A stretch of DNA of 64,000 nt from Closterium sp. NIES-65 (lineage: Eukaryota; Streptophyta; Zygnematophyceae; Desmidiales; Closteriaceae): positions 1 through 64,000 of the forward strand of contig CANXME010001998.1 of NCBI GenBank assembly GCA_948144175.1, written 5' to 3'. The notes under the pieces are model-generated. The model worked only from the letters and a program-made list of their open reading frames with translations. It was not told where the DNA came from and did not search any database. Numbering within the stretch: position 1 is the stretch's first letter; each line of letters starts with the position of its first letter. Below, piece by piece: positions 63,501 through 64,000 of the stretch. The translations under genes and the position numbers were made by a program.

Positions 63501-63702
63501 CAGGATGAACCCGAGTATGAGATCGAGCGCGTTCTCTCTCATCGGCGCCGCGGTGGCTAGACTCTCGAGGTTCTGATACGCTGGAAGGGATACGACCCCA
63601 CTGAGGACAGTTGGGTTGCAGAAGCTGATATGGGCAACGCACGCCGTGCTCTCAAGGACTATCTTGTCAAGCAGGGTGTATCTCACGCCACCCAGCTTTG
63701 AG
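63501..63702 (+). pseudogene. Gyp-1 C-terminal chromodomain
   Basis: YEIERVLSHRRRGG, TAG at 63558-63560, LEVLIRWKGYDPTEDSWV, then ALKDYLVKQ, ending TGA. The aromatic residues of a chromodomain (Tyr, Trp, Trp) are present. In chromoviruses this domain directs integration to particular chromatin. The stop would remove it from the protein. Confidence 0.88.
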
Positions 63703-63711
63703 GGGGGGACG
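63701..63711 (+). promoter_or_regulatory. Gyp-1 polypurine tract
   Basis: AGGGGGGGACG directly before the 3' LTR. Confidence 0.8.
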
Positions 63712-64000
63712 TGTGAGAGTACGACGGCTTATGCCAGCTATGCTTGCTTGCCTCTACTTTATCATGCTATTTCTAGCATAGGATAATCATATGCATGCAT
63801 GAATTGCTTGATTTCCTAGGCTAGGTGCTTTCCTATATTTTATTATAGTTATAGCACCGAGCTAGGTTAGGTGCACCGAATTCTGGCTTTTCGGTTGCCA
63901 CCGAATTGCCTTCTACCGGATTCGGTAAGGATCTGTTCGGGACGCTTCGCGACCCGCGGAACCTTCGCGTAACACCTGGTTACGGGGCCTTGTGTCGAGC
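63712..64000 (+). repeat. Gyp-1 3' LTR, first 289 bp
   Basis: Matches 57926 onward with a handful of differences; cut by the window end. Confidence 0.92.

Larger units (their letters stand above)
57926..64000 (+). mobile_element. Gyp-1, Ty3/gypsy chromodomain retrotransposon (chromovirus type), runs off the window
   Basis: 5' LTR, gag with zinc knuckle, protease, RT, RNase H, integrase after RNase H (the gypsy order), a C-terminal chromodomain, polypurine tract and the first 289 bp of the 3' LTR. It is inserted into CopD integrase. Frameshifts and six TAG stops make it defective. Confidence 0.94.

Noticed and set aside
61713..63560. Nuclear code with TAG as glutamine
   Set aside because: It would explain the Gyp-1 stops, but CopA pol ends at TAG in both copies and CopB shows other kinds of stops; the one host gene ends in TGA and has no internal TAG to test. 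Methylation-driven decay is simpler, though not proven.

Overview
The window looks like nuclear DNA of a green plant or streptophyte alga: eukaryotic LTR retrotransposons with plant-type primer-binding sites, GC-rich low-complexity tracts, and one intron-containing gene for a plant-type plastid SnoaL/NTF2-like protein. A charophyte such as a zygnematophyte is my best guess from the style of the Copia proteins; this is inference. There are no operons, rRNA, tRNA or CRISPR arrays. About 90% of the window is LTR retrotransposon, much of it nested.

Layout. (1) 1-23438 is a nest of four elements. CopB-2 (minus strand) is the outer element. It is entered on the left by CopA-1 (1-4082, 5' end outside the window) and in its middle by CopB-1 (4451-17885, plus, target duplication AAGCA). 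CopB-1 is itself split in gag by CopA-2 (6068-12699, duplication CCATG), whose internal region is inverted relative to its own outer ends and which carries an 876-bp LTR palindrome. (2) 23439-23762 is unassigned sequence with one small ORF. (3) 23763-33812 is a small inverted-repeat DNA element (about 0.7 kb once emptied) split by a non-autonomous LTR element TR-1 (23892-25599) and by a young full-length Copia element CopB-3 (25662-33284). (4) 34041-36249 (minus) is the only host gene I can model: five exons, a predicted plastid transit peptide and a SnoaL-like domain, with minisatellites growing out of two of its 5' splice sites. (5) 37044-52014 is CopC, an old Copia element with 408-bp LTRs. 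It contains CopB-4 (38106-45781, minus, itself carrying a solo LTR), a solo LTR of the CopD family (47095-48181), and a non-autonomous element TR-2 (50053-51604) inserted four bases into its 3' LTR. (6) 52020-53711 holds degenerate LTR fragments. (7) 53712-57925 is CopD (minus), cut in its integrase by a Ty3/gypsy chromodomain element, Gyp-1 (57926 to beyond the window end).

How the parts relate. The CopB copies share 125-132-bp LTRs, a C-rich repetitive 5' leader, a Gag with an unusual Cys/His motif, an Asp-Ser-Gly protease, a DDE integrase, an acidic Pro-Gly-Ala repeat linker, and RT-RNase H. TR-1 and TR-2 carry LTRs, primer-binding sites and polypurine tracts but no protein genes, so they must be moved by enzymes made elsewhere; TR-2 shares LTR and 3' leader motifs with CopB. 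Nearly every pol gene here is broken by one-base indels or stops, and the stops are strongly enriched for CAG-to-TAG changes. Most exact 5-bp target duplications could be read directly, which makes the insertion order fairly firm.
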